Source: Caulobacter sp.
GTDB lineage: Bacteria; Pseudomonadota; Alphaproteobacteria; Caulobacterales; Caulobacteraceae
DNA length: 64,000 nucleotides
NCBI GenBank assembly: GCA_029866155.1
Contig: JARWZW010000013.1
Coordinates: 62,001-126,000, forward strand
Direction of reading: 5' to 3'
Below the pieces are notes generated by a model, which did no database searches, was not told the DNA's origin, and worked only from the letters and a program-made list of their open reading frames with translations. Positions 36,205-45,452 of this stretch are shown here, piece after piece. Within the stretch, counting starts at the first letter, position 1. Each line of letters opens with the position of its first letter. The translations under genes were made by a program, and so were the position numbers.

Positions 36205-36690
36205 ATGTCTGCCGCCAAGAAGAGCAAGAAGTCTGCCGTGATCGAGACCGGTGTCGATATGGATATCGCCCGTAAAATCTGGCTGGCCGGTGTCGGCGCC
36301 TATGGACGAGCCTATACCGAGGCGCAGGATGCCGCTGAAAAGCTGGCCCATGGTGCTTCCGACGCCTTTGATCAGCTTGTCGCCAAGGGAGAGCAGGTGG
36401 AGGACTCCGTCCGGGAACGCATCGCCAAGGCGCCGGCCGGCAAAAAGGTCGCCAGCCTGATGGGCGAAGTCACCAAGACCTCGAAGGCGCGGCGCGAGGC
36501 GCTGGAGGCCCGGATCGGCGCAGTTCGGAAATCCCTTACAGAAACCCTGGCCCCGTTCAATCTGGCGGCCTTGGGGGAAGCGGTTCAGGCCCTGACCCTG
36601 CAGGTGGAGGCCCTGACGGAAGAGGTGGCGACCCTGAAGGCCGAAAAGCCGGCCCGCAAGGCCGCAAAACCCGTCGAAGACGCCGCCTGA
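36205..36690 (+). CDS. Phasin (PhaI/PhaF-like granule-associated protein)
   Basis: A 161-residue phasin that coats polyhydroxyalkanoate granules. It carries the Pseudomonas-type phasin motif 'ARKIWLAGVGAYGRAYTEA' (~22-40), then a long amphipathic helix with Ala/Glu/Lys heptads (~45-140) and a short Lys/Pro/Ala tail ('EKPARKAAKPVEDAA'). The motif is shared with PhaI and the N-terminus of PhaF; the long AlaLysPro histone-like tail of PhaF is mostly absent, so PhaI-like is closer. A strong AAGGAG site precedes ATG 36205. The gene faces the PhaD-like regulator, with phaC and phaZ beyond it. Confidence 0.88.
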   Translation: MSAAKKSKKSAVIETGVDMDIARKIWLAGVGAYGRAYTEAQDAAEKLAHGASDAFDQLVAKGEQVEDSVRERIAKAPAGKKVASLMGEVTKTSKARREALEARIGAVRKSLTETLAPFNLAALGEAVQALTLQVEALTEEVATLKAEKPARKAAKPVEDAA

Positions 36691-36712
36691 TCCCGGAAGG
36701 TCGCCGTCCTGG

Positions 36713-37294
36713 TCATGGCGCCAGGGCGGCGACCGGCATCATTATCTGGGCCGCCGCCCTGGCTATCCGTTCCCGCTCAGAGCCGGCTTCGCCGGCCAAC
36801 TCCAGGGCGACGGGATGGAACCCGACGAGGGTGCTCATCTGGCTTGCCAATCCCTGTGAGCTCTGAAGGGTGCCCCCGATGGTCCCCTTCATTCGCAGTG
36901 CTTCAAGGCAGGATAGTAGGGCTGTTCTCTGCCCGGTCAGAATGCGCCTGGCGGACTGGGCGACGGCCGTGTTCTCGATCGCCAGGCCTGGTTCGCGGTA
37001 GAAGAAACGGGCGTCCCAAGCCTCCTCAACGAGAATATGGACATGGGTCCAGAGCATCTCGAGGCTGGGCTCGCGCAGGCAAGCCGTGGTCGCCGCGTCC
37101 AGAACCAGGGCCAGCTCCGAGGCATAGGCTTCCATCAGCTCCGCCAGGATCTGCGGCTTGCCCTTGAAGTGGTAGTAGAGATGTCCTGCACTGATCCCCA
37201 TGGCCGAGGCGATATCGACGGCCGAAAGGGGGGCGACGCCATCCTGGTTGAACAGCTCCCGGGAGGCTTCGAGTATGCGGTCGCGCGTTTTCAA
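36713..37294 (-). CDS. TetR family regulator (PhaD-like)
   Basis: A 193-residue TetR-type repressor or activator. The HTH is at ~1-48 ('MKTRDRILEASRELFNQDG', then 'SAVDIASAMGISAGHLYYHFKGK'), and the C-terminal ligand domain is helical. The opening MKTRDRILE and LYYHFKGK wording, together with its place beside phaC, phaZ and a phasin, matches PhaD, the activator of mcl-PHA genes in Pseudomonas; this identification is by resemblance. It uses a TTG start at 37294 preceded by GGAG and is divergent from phaC, 99 bases apart. No clear operator was picked out in that gap. Confidence 0.8.
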   Translation of the reverse strand: MKTRDRILEASRELFNQDGVAPLSAVDIASAMGISAGHLYYHFKGKPQILAELMEAYASELALVLDAATTACLREPSLEMLWTHVHILVEEAWDARFFYREPGLAIENTAVAQSARRILTGQRTALLSCLEALRMKGTIGGTLQSSQGLASQMSTLVGFHPVALELAGEAGSERERIARAAAQIMMPVAALAP

Positions 37295-37393
37295 CTGCCG
37301 CAGTCTCCAGTTGACTTGGCCTATCAGGGGTTCAGCATAGGCTCACAAAACGCAGCCGGGCGAGAACGATCTGGCGCGACGGGAGGCGAGGCA

Positions 37394-39085
37394 ATGACGA
37401 AGGCAGGGATCCACCTGGAGACAGGGGGGGCAACGGATAATTCCGGGGGGCTCAATCCGATTGTCGGGGTGGCCAGAGAAGACCTGATCGGCGCAGTCGG
37501 TGTGCTTCTGCGGGAAACGGCCGGTCGTCCCGTCAAGACCCTGAAACATGTCGCGGCCTTCAACGGAGAGTTGGTCAGGATCGTCACCGGAAAGTCAGAA
37601 CTGGAGCCGGCCGCCCGCGATAAACGGTTCGCAGATCCCGCCTGGCGGACCAATCCGCTCTACCGGGCCGGGATGCAATACTATCTAGCGGTCCAGAAGG
37701 GGGTTGCCGGCTGGCTGGACGATGTCGAGTTTGACGAGCTTGAGCGGGCGCGGGCGAACTTCGTGACCGGCATGATTCTGGACAGCCTTGCTCCGTCAAA
37801 CAGCCTGGTCGGGAATCCGTCGGCCATCAAGAAGGCCTTCGAGACGGGTGGCGGTTCGCTTCTGAAAGGGCTCCGGAACGCCTATGACGACCTTACCAAG
37901 AACGACGGGATCGTTAGCCAGGTCGACAAACGACCTTTCAAGGTTGGCGAAAACCTCGCCGTCAGTCCCGGCAGTGTGATTCACCGCACGGAGATGATGG
38001 AGCTGATCCAGTATCAGCCGAGTACCGAGACGGTGCATCAGACGCCCCTGATGATCATTCCGCCCCAGATCAACAAGGCCTATGTGAACGACCTGTCTCC
38101 GGACAAGTCGATGGTCCGGTTCCTGGTGAGCAGCGGTTTCCAGGTGTTCCTGGTCAGCTGGCGAAATCCGACCCGGGAACAGGCCCACTGGGGTCTGGGC
38201 GATTATGTGGACTCACTGATCGAGGCTACCGATGTGGTTCGTTCCGTCACCGGGTCGACCCAGGTCAATCTTTCCGGCGCCTGTTCCGGCGGGATAACCA
38301 CCGCCACACTTCTCAGTCGGCTCGCTGCAGAGGGAGACGACCGGATCGGCGCCGTTTCGATGATGGTCTGTGTGCTCGATCCCGACGCGTCGGACAGTGA
38401 AGCCGGTGCGCTGGTCTCCAAACACGGCATCGAGATGGCGCGCCAGCGATCAGCCAAGAAGGGGATTCTCGAGGGGGCATCCCTATCCAGAACCTTTGCA
38501 TGGCTGCGACCCAATGATCTGGTCTGGAACTACGTCATCAACAACTATCTACATGGCGAAGATCCGCCGCCGTTTGATGTCCTGTTCTGGAACAACGACA
38601 GCACCAACCTGACTGCAGCACTCCATTCCGACTATCTTCGGGTTTATGAAGATCAGCCGTTCCGCAATCCCGGTCAGGTCGAATTGGCGGGCCACAAGGT
38701 CGACCTGACCAAGGTTACCCAGGATCTGTTTGTCGTGGCCGGAGTCACGGACCACATAACCCCTTGGAAAGCCTGCTACCGCCTGACCCAGTTGATTGGC
38801 TCGCCAAAGGTGGACTTCGTCCTGTCCCAGGCAGGACATATCCAGGCCCTGCTGAATCCGCCGGGCAATCCCAAGGCCAAGTATTTCCACAGCGCCACCC
38901 GTCCGCCGGCTTCGATCGAAGACTGGCTAACAAATGCCGCTGAGGAAAAATCCGGGTCCTGGTGGCCCTTCTGGAAGGACTGGCTTGCGGAACGGTCAGG
39001 ACCGCTCAGGGCGGCCCCCAAGTCGCTCGGTTCCCGGAAATACCGCCCGCGGGAGGCTGCGCCCGGCCTCTATGCATTTGAATAG
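37394..39085 (+). CDS. phaC: Class II-like polyhydroxyalkanoate synthase
   Basis: A 563-residue PHA synthase polymerising 3-hydroxyacyl-CoA at the granule surface. The modified lipase box 'LSGACSGGI' has the nucleophilic Cys at 297; the other catalytic residues are Asp453 in 'GVTDHITPW' and His482 in 'QAGHIQALLNPPG'. Length and residue numbers match the Pseudomonas class II enzymes (Cys296-type), which prefer medium-chain monomers; no PhaE or PhaR partner is nearby. ATG 37394 follows a GGGAGG site. A longer frame exists upstream but overlaps the divergent regulator. phaZ follows within 15 bases. Confidence 0.92.
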   Translation: MTKAGIHLETGGATDNSGGLNPIVGVAREDLIGAVGVLLRETAGRPVKTLKHVAAFNGELVRIVTGKSELEPAARDKRFADPAWRTNPLYRAGMQYYLAVQKGVAGWLDDVEFDELERARANFVTGMILDSLAPSNSLVGNPSAIKKAFETGGGSLLKGLRNAYDDLTKNDGIVSQVDKRPFKVGENLAVSPGSVIHRTEMMELIQYQPSTETVHQTPLMIIPPQINKAYVNDLSPDKSMVRFLVSSGFQVFLVSWRNPTREQAHWGLGDYVDSLIEATDVVRSVTGSTQVNLSGACSGGITTATLLSRLAAEGDDRIGAVSMMVCVLDPDASDSEAGALVSKHGIEMARQRSAKKGILEGASLSRTFAWLRPNDLVWNYVINNYLHGEDPPPFDVLFWNNDSTNLTAALHSDYLRVYEDQPFRNPGQVELAGHKVDLTKVTQDLFVVAGVTDHITPWKACYRLTQLIGSPKVDFVLSQAGHIQALLNPPGNPKAKYFHSATRPPASIEDWLTNAAEEKSGSWWPFWKDWLAERSGPLRAAPKSLGSRKYRPREAAPGLYAFE

Positions 39086-39099
39086 CCAAGGATGATCCT

Positions 39100-39978
39100 T
39101 TGAAAGCCGCCCGAAACACCACCGCTGGGGGTTCTGCCGGTCCAGAATTCGCTGTTCTCCAGGCCGGGGGGCGACAGCTGCGGGTCGCCACCTGGAAGGC
39201 GATCCAGCCCCATCCGGTGAGGCCGAGCCGTCCGATTCTGTTCTTCAACGGCATCGGGGCCAATATCGAGGTGATGTCTCCGCTGGCTGACTGGTTTCCC
39301 GATCGTGATCTGATCACCTTCGACATGCCGGGGGTCGGCGGATCGCCCAAGCCGGTAATTCCCTACCGTCCCTGCACGATGGCCTGGACGGCGGCGCGGC
39401 TGCTCGACCAGCTAGGCTATGAGAAGGCGGATGTCATGGGAGTCAGCTGGGGCGGCGGGCTGGCGCAGCAGTTTGCCTTCCAGCATCCGAAGCGGACGGG
39501 CCGGCTGGTCCTGGCCGCCACCTCTGCAGGCGTTATCATGGCGCCGGGAGACATTCGGGCGCTCAGCAAGATGGCGGACCCCAAGCGCTATGTGGATCCG
39601 CAATTCATGCGGCGAAACTTCGAGACTCTCTATGGCGGCGAAACGGTGGGCTCGGATGGCCATATCGGCCGCATCAGTCCCCCATCCCGGACCGGTTATC
39701 TCTTCCAGCTCGGAGCCATGGCGGGATGGACCAGCGTGCCGTTCCTGCCTTTCGTAAAGGCGCCGACCCTGGTGATGATGGGTGATTCTGACCCGATCGT
39801 TCCACTTGTGAACGGCAAGTTCCTCAAGGCTCTGATCCCCAATTCCCGGCTGGAGATCATCGCAGATGGCGGACACCTTTTTCTGGTGACAAAGGCTGCT
39901 GAAAGCGCGCCGCTTATCCGGAGCTTTCTGGATGCACCCGACGCCAACGAGAGGGGCCGGAGTCGAAAGGCGGCCTAG
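39100..39978 (+). CDS. phaZ: Intracellular mcl-PHA depolymerase
   Basis: A 292-residue alpha/beta hydrolase that breaks down stored PHA. The nucleophile Ser116 lies in 'VMGVSWGGGLAQQFAFQHP' (shared in style with Pseudomonas PhaZ). Also present are 'PILFFNGIGANIEVMSPLAD' region, 'FDMPGVGGSP', 'MMGDSDPIVPLVNGKFL' with the Asp, and 'IADGGHLFL' with the His. It uses a TTG start with AAGGATG just upstream. It is in an operon with phaC, the same phaC-phaZ order as in pseudomonads. The stop leads straight into a dispersed repeat that may terminate the unit. Confidence 0.9.
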   Translation: MKAARNTTAGGSAGPEFAVLQAGGRQLRVATWKAIQPHPVRPSRPILFFNGIGANIEVMSPLADWFPDRDLITFDMPGVGGSPKPVIPYRPCTMAWTAARLLDQLGYEKADVMGVSWGGGLAQQFAFQHPKRTGRLVLAATSAGVIMAPGDIRALSKMADPKRYVDPQFMRRNFETLYGGETVGSDGHIGRISPPSRTGYLFQLGAMAGWTSVPFLPFVKAPTLVMMGDSDPIVPLVNGKFLKALIPNSRLEIIADGGHLFLVTKAAESAPLIRSFLDAPDANERGRSRKAA

Positions 39979-40090
39979 CAGGCTGTTCCGTTATGACCGA
40001 ACCGACCATAAGGGAAAAACGGGCTCTGATTCAAAGTGTTAGAGCATGTTTCGATCCGACAGCCGCGTCACACCTATCGGAACATGCTTT
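39979..40090. repeat. Dispersed palindromic repeat, copy 2 (inverted)
   Basis: The reverse complement of this block aligns along most of its length with 22882-22981. Shared blocks include GTTCCG, 'CGAAACA', 'TGAATCAGAGC' and the ending 'CGGAACA'. Here the inner hairpin is imperfect (GGGCTCT against AGAGCAT). It starts at the phaZ stop codon and ends 84 bases before the first GST gene. Confidence 0.7.
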
Positions 40091-40174
40091 AGCCCGACGA
40101 CCCTGACACTCCGTACTTGACCGCCCCCGGGTAAGGCTCAGAACAATCGCTGCAGCAAACCCCAAGGCCTCACC

Positions 40175-40963
40175 ATGATCGAATTGCTCGAACACCCCCT
40201 GTCACCCTACGCGCAGAAGGTGCGGATCGCCCTCGACGAAAAGGGCGTGGAATATGTCCTTCGAACTCCGGAAGCGATGGGTTCGGGTCAGGCGTCGGAG
40301 GCGTTTCGCAAGGCCAATCCGAGGCTCGAAGTCCCCGTGCTGTATTGCGAGGGGCAGGCGATTTTCGACTCGACGATCATTCTGGAATTCATCGAGGAGC
40401 GGTTTCCCGAGCCGTCCCTTCTGCCGACCTCGGCGGCTGACCGGGCCCGGGTGCGGATGATCGAGGATCTTTGCGACACGCATTACGAAGCCATCACTTG
40501 GGGCCTGAGCGAGATCGCCAACTTCAAGCGCGCCACCGGTGAGCAGGCACAGGCAATGCAGACCCGGGCGGCCGAAGAACTGGCCCAGCTTCACGACTGG
40601 CTGCAGGGGCAACTGGGCGACCGTCAGTGGTTCAATGGCGAGCAGTTTGGCTGGGGGGACCTGTCGGTCGCGCCCTATGTTGCCGGGGCGATCGGCTTTG
40701 GCATGGCGCCGGGCGCCGGTCTCCTGTCGGACTGGTTCGCGAGGGCGTCAGCTCGGCCTTCGGTGGCTGCAGCGCTGGAGTCTGCCAAGGCTTCCCTGTC
40801 TGCCATGGCCAATGTCGCCGGGATCGTCGAGGCGGGGCTGTTCAAGCGTCAGTATCGGGATCACCGTCTGGAATGGATGGTCCGCTCGGGCGGGCTGTCG
40901 ATCGTCCAGGAGGGACTCGAGCGCGACAATATCCGCTTCAATGCCGCGCCGGTGCGCGGATGA
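40175..40963 (+). CDS. Glutathione S-transferase family protein (first of two)
   Basis: A 262-residue GST-fold protein. The thioredoxin-like N-domain is ~1-78 ('LLEHPLSPYAQKVRIALDEKG', then 'NPRLEVPVLYCEGQAIFDSTIILEFI' in part, with the cis-Pro and Ser/Asp pair that hold glutathione). The helical C-domain follows with the 'DLSVAPYVAGAIGFG' N-capping box. The N-terminal 'PLSPY-QKV' motif resembles Beta/Omega-like members; no substrate can be assigned. The stop overlaps the start of a second GST gene (ATGA), so they are cotranscribed. Confidence 0.88.
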   Translation: MIELLEHPLSPYAQKVRIALDEKGVEYVLRTPEAMGSGQASEAFRKANPRLEVPVLYCEGQAIFDSTIILEFIEERFPEPSLLPTSAADRARVRMIEDLCDTHYEAITWGLSEIANFKRATGEQAQAMQTRAAEELAQLHDWLQGQLGDRQWFNGEQFGWGDLSVAPYVAGAIGFGMAPGAGLLSDWFARASARPSVAAALESAKASLSAMANVAGIVEAGLFKRQYRDHRLEWMVRSGGLSIVQEGLERDNIRFNAAPVRG

Positions 40964-41601
40964 TCGAGCTCTGGCACTGTATTGATGCTCGATCGTTCCG
41001 GGCGCTCTGGGCGCTGGAGGAACTGGGCCTGGAGTATCGGCTGAAGATCCTGCCCTTCCCCCCGAGATTCCGCGAGCCGGCCTATCTGGCGGTCAATCCA
41101 CTGGGGACCATTCCGTTCCTCGTCGATGGTGAGACCCGGATGAGCGAGTCTGCGGCGATCGTGCAGTATCTGGCGACCCGGTCGGGGACCACCGACCTGG
41201 CTGTTTCGCCGGGTGATCCCGACTACGGCGCATGGCTCAACTGGCTGCATCTGGGGGAGGCGACCCTGACCTTTCCGCAGACCCTGGTGCTGCGGTACCG
41301 GGTCCTGGAGCCGGATCGTGCGCCACAGGTTGCGGATGACTATGCCCGATGGTTCCTGTCCCGTCTCAAGGCGGTCGACCGTGCGTTGGCCCTGGGGCCC
41401 TGGCTCTGCGCTGGGCGCTTCACGGCGGCAGACATCTCGGTGGGATATGCCCTGCTCCTGGCGAGGCAACTCCAGTTGCAGGATTCCTTTCCTCCTGCTG
41501 TGGCGGAATACTGGGAACGGTTGCGCGGCCGGTCAGGTTTCCAGAGGGCCAAGGCGGCGCAGGCGGTTAACTCGGTCGAAGCCCCGCCTTTCCCCGCGTG
41601 A
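40960..41601 (+). CDS. Glutathione S-transferase family protein (second of two)
   Basis: A 213-residue GST. The N-domain 'CIDARSFRALWALEELGLEY' carries the Ser/Arg pattern of Beta-class-like members, followed by 'NPLGTIPFLVDGETRMSESAAIVQYL' in part, with cis-Pro and the 'SESAAI' glutathione site. The C-domain ends with 'FTAADISVGYALLLAR'. The ATG at 40960 overlaps the upstream stop, indicating translational coupling. It is only distantly similar to its neighbour, so it does not look like a recent tandem duplicate. Confidence 0.88.
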   Translation: MIELWHCIDARSFRALWALEELGLEYRLKILPFPPRFREPAYLAVNPLGTIPFLVDGETRMSESAAIVQYLATRSGTTDLAVSPGDPDYGAWLNWLHLGEATLTFPQTLVLRYRVLEPDRAPQVADDYARWFLSRLKAVDRALALGPWLCAGRFTAADISVGYALLLARQLQLQDSFPPAVAEYWERLRGRSGFQRAKAAQAVNSVEAPPFPA

Positions 41602-41609
41602 CCTTACGG

Positions 41610-42869
41610 TTAGCTGGATAAGGGTTCTGAAGTCTTGATTTCCCGCCGGGCGAGGAACGCAGTGACTCCCATGTCGCCGGTGACGTTGCCGACTGTTCGA
41701 AAGATGTCGGGCACGACCTCAACGGCCAACAGGATGGGCAAAAGCTCGATCGGTGCGCCCAGGGCGATGCAGATCGGGGCGACGCTGGCGAAGAAAGAAA
41801 CCTGTCCAGGTAGACCGACCGACCCTACGGATACGGCAAAGGCCACCAGTATGGCTGCGCCATATTGATGCAAGCCTGGCTCAAGGCCGTAGAGGTGGGC
41901 GACAAAAACCGCGACGGCCAGGTTTGCGACGGGACTGGTCACACGAAACACGGCCACCGCCAGGGGCAGGACCAGACCTGTCGTCCGCTCTGAAACCCCC
42001 AGCACATCCCGGCTACGTTCCAGCATGGCAGGCAGGCTGGCCAGGGAAGACTGCGTGCTGAAGGCGACTGCCAGAACGGGGCCTGCCGCCCGGACAAAGC
42101 GTTGAATAGGGGCCGCGCGCGTCAGGGCGACCAGGCCAAACAGGATGACCGTGACCCCGGCCGTCACCAGCGAAACCATAAACACATACTGCAGAAGCGT
42201 CGCCGCTCCGCCAAGGCCAGTGCGGAATCCGACACTGAGAGAAAGGGCGAAGACTCCCAAAGGCGCCGCCCAGAGCACCCATCGGACGATCACCAGCATG
42301 GTCTCGGCGACGGCACGAAAGACAGTCAGGAGCGGGCCGCTCAGGTCGCGCGGTAACCGGGTCGCTGCGAACCCGAAAAACACGCCGAAGAAGACCAGGG
42401 GCAGGATCGCGTCCTCTACGGCCGCCTTCAGGGCATTCGCCGGGGCCAGGGATCGAAGGAAGTCCGCCAGGGTCGAGGCATGGACGGCGTCCGCAGATGG
42501 CGCCACCGCGCTGGATTGCAGGGCCGCACCGCCAACAGGGTCTATCGGCCAGAGGCTGAGCAGGCCGCGTGTGGCCAGAACGCTGTAAAGCGAGAAAGAC
42601 AGCAGTAAAATCGCGAAAATGCAGATGGCTCTCAGCGCTAGCCGCCCTGTGGCGGCCGCGTCGGCGACCGAGGCAATGCCAACAACCAGAAGCGTGAACA
42701 CCAGTGGCACTATGGTCATCCGCAGGGCGTTCAACCAAAGCGCGCCGATAGCCTCCACAATACTGGCCGCACTGTCCAGGGACGTCCCGCCCAAGACCTG
42801 CAGTAGCGTTCCAGCCAACAGGCCCATGACGAGGGCCAGAAGCACGCGAAGCGGCAGAGACCTGAACAA
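41610..42869 (-). CDS. DAACS-family dicarboxylate/amino acid:cation symporter
   Basis: A 419-residue inner-membrane symporter (GltP/DctA family) with about eight transmembrane spans and two re-entrant hairpins. Motifs include 'WLNALRMTIVPLVFTLLVVGI' (~45-65), the serine-rich hairpin 'FSTQSSLASLPAML' (~271-284) in the position of 'SSSxxTLP', and 'RVTSPVANLAVAVF' in place of the usual NMDG-containing segment. The canonical 'NMDGT' is altered to 'VTSPV', so ion or substrate coupling may differ from GltP. It is transcribed away from the HTH gene with 272 bases between. Confidence 0.85.
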   Translation of the reverse strand: MFRSLPLRVLLALVMGLLAGTLLQVLGGTSLDSAASIVEAIGALWLNALRMTIVPLVFTLLVVGIASVADAAATGRLALRAICIFAILLLSFSLYSVLATRGLLSLWPIDPVGGAALQSSAVAPSADAVHASTLADFLRSLAPANALKAAVEDAILPLVFFGVFFGFAATRLPRDLSGPLLTVFRAVAETMLVIVRWVLWAAPLGVFALSLSVGFRTGLGGAATLLQYVFMVSLVTAGVTVILFGLVALTRAAPIQRFVRAAGPVLAVAFSTQSSLASLPAMLERSRDVLGVSERTTGLVLPLAVAVFRVTSPVANLAVAVFVAHLYGLEPGLHQYGAAILVAFAVSVGSVGLPGQVSFFASVAPICIALGAPIELLPILLAVEVVPDIFRTVGNVTGDMGVTAFLARREIKTSEPLSS

Positions 42870-43141
42870 GAAAGAATCCTTCTGGCGGTGTCAGCCGACC
42901 CCGGAGGTGGCCTTGTGGGCTCTTCAAACGACCTGTTGCTGTCCTGGTCAAGTCGCAGATGGCTATAGCTGCGCCTCACCTGCTGAGAGGTAGGGCGACC
43001 GCGGGGAAGGCCGACAGTTCGGCCCCGCTGCGTCAATTCATCGCTTGCTTCAAATTCAGCCTTCGCGTCAATTCATCGCATCGCCAACCTCTTGTAGCGA
43101 GGAATCAAGGCGTTCGCGTGCGGGAAGTCAAAGGCAAGGCC

Positions 43142-43627
43142 ATGGAAAAGCAAGTCATCGAGGCGTCGGAGATTTCTGCTCTTTCTCCTGAGCTTTCGAC
43201 ATCAGACAAGAAGCGCCTGGCGGCCAGAATCGGAACCCGGTGGTTTCTGCAGAGCCTGTCGCTGGCCCGATCGTTCGGGGGAGGTGACATTCTCGACGGC
43301 CTGATCCTGCTAGCCATTACCGACGCCAACACCCGTTATCTCAATGACCCCGCCTCGGGCTTTCAATGTGTCGAAGATATTCCGCCTGACGGCATGCGCC
43401 AGTCGGTCAGTGTATACCAGATCGCCCGCGATCTCGGGCTGTCCTATGAAACAGCGCGACGTCATGTTCAGCAACTGATCAAGGCTGGAAAGATCGACCG
43501 CAAGGCGGATGGCATCATTGTTCCTGCCAGGCTGTTCGCCGAACGTGAAAATCTGGGATTGACCGGGCGAAGCTACAAAAATCTCCAGTGTCTGGTCGAG
43601 CAAATGAAGGAAATTGGCGTTTCATGA
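43142..43627 (+). CDS. Winged-helix transcriptional regulator
   Basis: A 161-residue protein with a helix-turn-helix at ~98-130 ('SVYQIARDLGLSYETARRHVQQLIKAGKIDRKADGIIV' in part). Residues ~30-95 form a helical N-domain ('RWFLQSLSLARSFGGGDILDGLILLAITDANTRYL' in part) that resembles the wHTH-type regulators found in alphaproteobacteria without a clear name. It starts at ATG 43142 with an AAGGCAAGG stretch upstream; a longer frame from 42959 is less likely. It stands 214 bases before the globin-coupled MCP and may regulate it or the che operon, but no evidence shows that. Confidence 0.75.
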   Translation: MEKQVIEASEISALSPELSTSDKKRLAARIGTRWFLQSLSLARSFGGGDILDGLILLAITDANTRYLNDPASGFQCVEDIPPDGMRQSVSVYQIARDLGLSYETARRHVQQLIKAGKIDRKADGIIVPARLFAERENLGLTGRSYKNLQCLVEQMKEIGVS

Positions 43628-43841
43628 CGCTTTCGTGACGATTTTTTCGTTTCCAGCGCCTGATTGCAGCCTCTTCAACTGCAAACAACATTTTTTGTTA
43701 ACCCTAAGGGCGCTGAAGTCTCTCAAGCGTGTTTGACCCGATTTGGGTTCTGATGCGCAGGCCTTGTTCAAGCCTGCGCCTGGATTCCGAGCTAGGGCCC
43801 GCACGATTCCGTCAATTGGGCGGAGCTCTGGGGAGAAGGCC

Positions 43842-45452
43842 ATGGCCGCAGACTACGATCTGGCGCAACGACTCGATTTCATGGGCCTGGATCAGGCCTC
43901 ACGTGAACGGATGAGGGCCATGCGGCCCGTGATCCGAAAGGAGATCGGCGCGGCGCTGGCCTCCTTTTATGACAAGGTCAGACAGGTCCCTGAGACCCGC
44001 GCCTTTTTCTCCAGCGAGGCCGGAATCCAGTCCGCCTCCAATCGGCAGCAAGGTCACTGGGATATCATCGCCTCGGCCGACTATGGGGAAGCCTATGTGA
44101 ATGGCGTGCGGGCGATCGGCAGGGCCCACGCCCGGCTGGGTCTGGAACCAAGGTGGTACATTGGCGGCTATGCCCTGATCTGCGATCACCTGGTCAAGGC
44201 TGTGATCAACGACGTTTTCTCAAAAGGAGCGTTCGGCTTTGCCCAGGCAGGAGCCGCTGAAAAGGCCGGAGCCGCTGTTTCAACCCTTGTCAAAGCGATG
44301 CTCCTGGACATGGATTTCGCCATCTCGATCTACATCGAGACCCTGGAGGAAGAGCGGGCGCGGCTGGAATCGGTGCGGGTTGCAGCCGAGCAGCGACAGT
44401 CGGCCGCTGTTTCGGCTCTTGGCGAGGCGCTATCGCGGCTTGCCGGAGGCGACCTGGTGTCGCGCCTGGATGCAGAGGTTTCACTTGAGTTCGAACAACT
44501 CAAGTCGGACTACAACGCTGCCATAGACTCGCTACAGGCCACGCTTCAGGCTGTTGCGGGTTCGACAGAGACCATTCGAGCGAGCACCGAGGAAATCGCC
44601 CAGGCGTCGGACGATCTGTCCCGCCGGACCGAGCAACAGGCTGCGGGCCTGGAACAGACAGCTGCGGCGCTGGATGAACTGACTGCGACCGTAAAGAAGG
44701 CTGCCAGCGGCGCTCAACAGGCCGCCGATGTTGTTACGGCCACCCGCAACGAAGCCCAGCGGTCCGGTGAGGTGGTTGAGCAGGCTGTCTCCGCCATGGG
44801 GCAGATCGAGAAATCCTCCGGCCAGATCACTCAGATTATCGGGGTGATTGATGAAATCGCGTTCCAGACCAACCTTCTGGCTCTGAACGCCGGGGTCGAG
44901 GCGGCCCGGGCCGGAGACGCCGGTCGAGGTTTCGCGGTCGTGGCGCAGGAAGTGCGCGCCCTGGCCCAGAGATCGGCGGATGCAGCCAAGGAGATCAAGG
45001 GACTGATCGGCGCCTCGACGACCCAGGTCGGCGCCGGGGTGAAGCTGGTTGGAGATACGGGTGAGGCCCTGAAGCGCATAATCCAGGGAGTTGGCAGCAT
45101 CGACTCCCTGGTGTCTGAAATGGCGGCGTCGTCCCATGAGCAGGCGACCGGCCTCAACGAGGTCAATACTGCCGTCAACCAGATGGATCAGGTCACCCAG
45201 CAAAACGCTGCAATGGTCGAGCAGGCTACGGCGGCCACCCAATCGCTCAAGGTCGAAACCAACGATCTGTCCAATATCCTGGGGCGGTTCAACCTGGGTT
45301 GGTCGTCAGCCTCTCGCGGCAGGGTGAGCGCTGTAGAGGCGGCTCCGACCCGGCCCCTTGCCGGTGGACGGCAACCAGGGTCGGTCACAACGCAGTCTCG
45401 AGGCAACCTGGCGATCGCCGCCTCGCCGTCAGTCAGTTGGGAAGAATTCTAA
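43842..45452 (+). CDS. Globin-coupled methyl-accepting chemotaxis protein (HemAT-like)
   Basis: A 536-residue soluble receptor without transmembrane segments. Residues ~1-165 are a protoglobin sensor: the haem-proximal His is probably His96 in '[20 protein letters not shown]', as in HemAT-type oxygen sensors. A helical linker/HAMP-like part (~175-240) leads to the MCP signalling domain (~250-490) with the hairpin tip '[21 protein letters not shown]' intact. The protein ends 'SVSWEEF', resembling the WxxF-type pentapeptide that tethers CheR and CheB. It has a strong GGGGAGAAGG site. It sits at the head of the che operon, in the place of mcpA in Caulobacter, 264 bases before the next gene. Confidence 0.9.
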   Translation: MAADYDLAQRLDFMGLDQASRERMRAMRPVIRKEIGAALASFYDKVRQVPETRAFFSSEAGIQSASNRQQGHWDIIASADYGEAYVNGVRAIGRAHARLGLEPRWYIGGYALICDHLVKAVINDVFSKGAFGFAQAGAAEKAGAAVSTLVKAMLLDMDFAISIYIETLEEERARLESVRVAAEQRQSAAVSALGEALSRLAGGDLVSRLDAEVSLEFEQLKSDYNAAIDSLQATLQAVAGSTETIRASTEEIAQASDDLSRRTEQQAAGLEQTAAALDELTATVKKAASGAQQAADVVTATRNEAQRSGEVVEQAVSAMGQIEKSSGQITQIIGVIDEIAFQTNLLALNAGVEAARAGDAGRGFAVVAQEVRALAQRSADAAKEIKGLIGASTTQVGAGVKLVGDTGEALKRIIQGVGSIDSLVSEMAASSHEQATGLNEVNTAVNQMDQVTQQNAAMVEQATAATQSLKVETNDLSNILGRFNLGWSSASRGRVSAVEAAPTRPLAGGRQPGSVTTQSRGNLAIAASPSVSWEEF

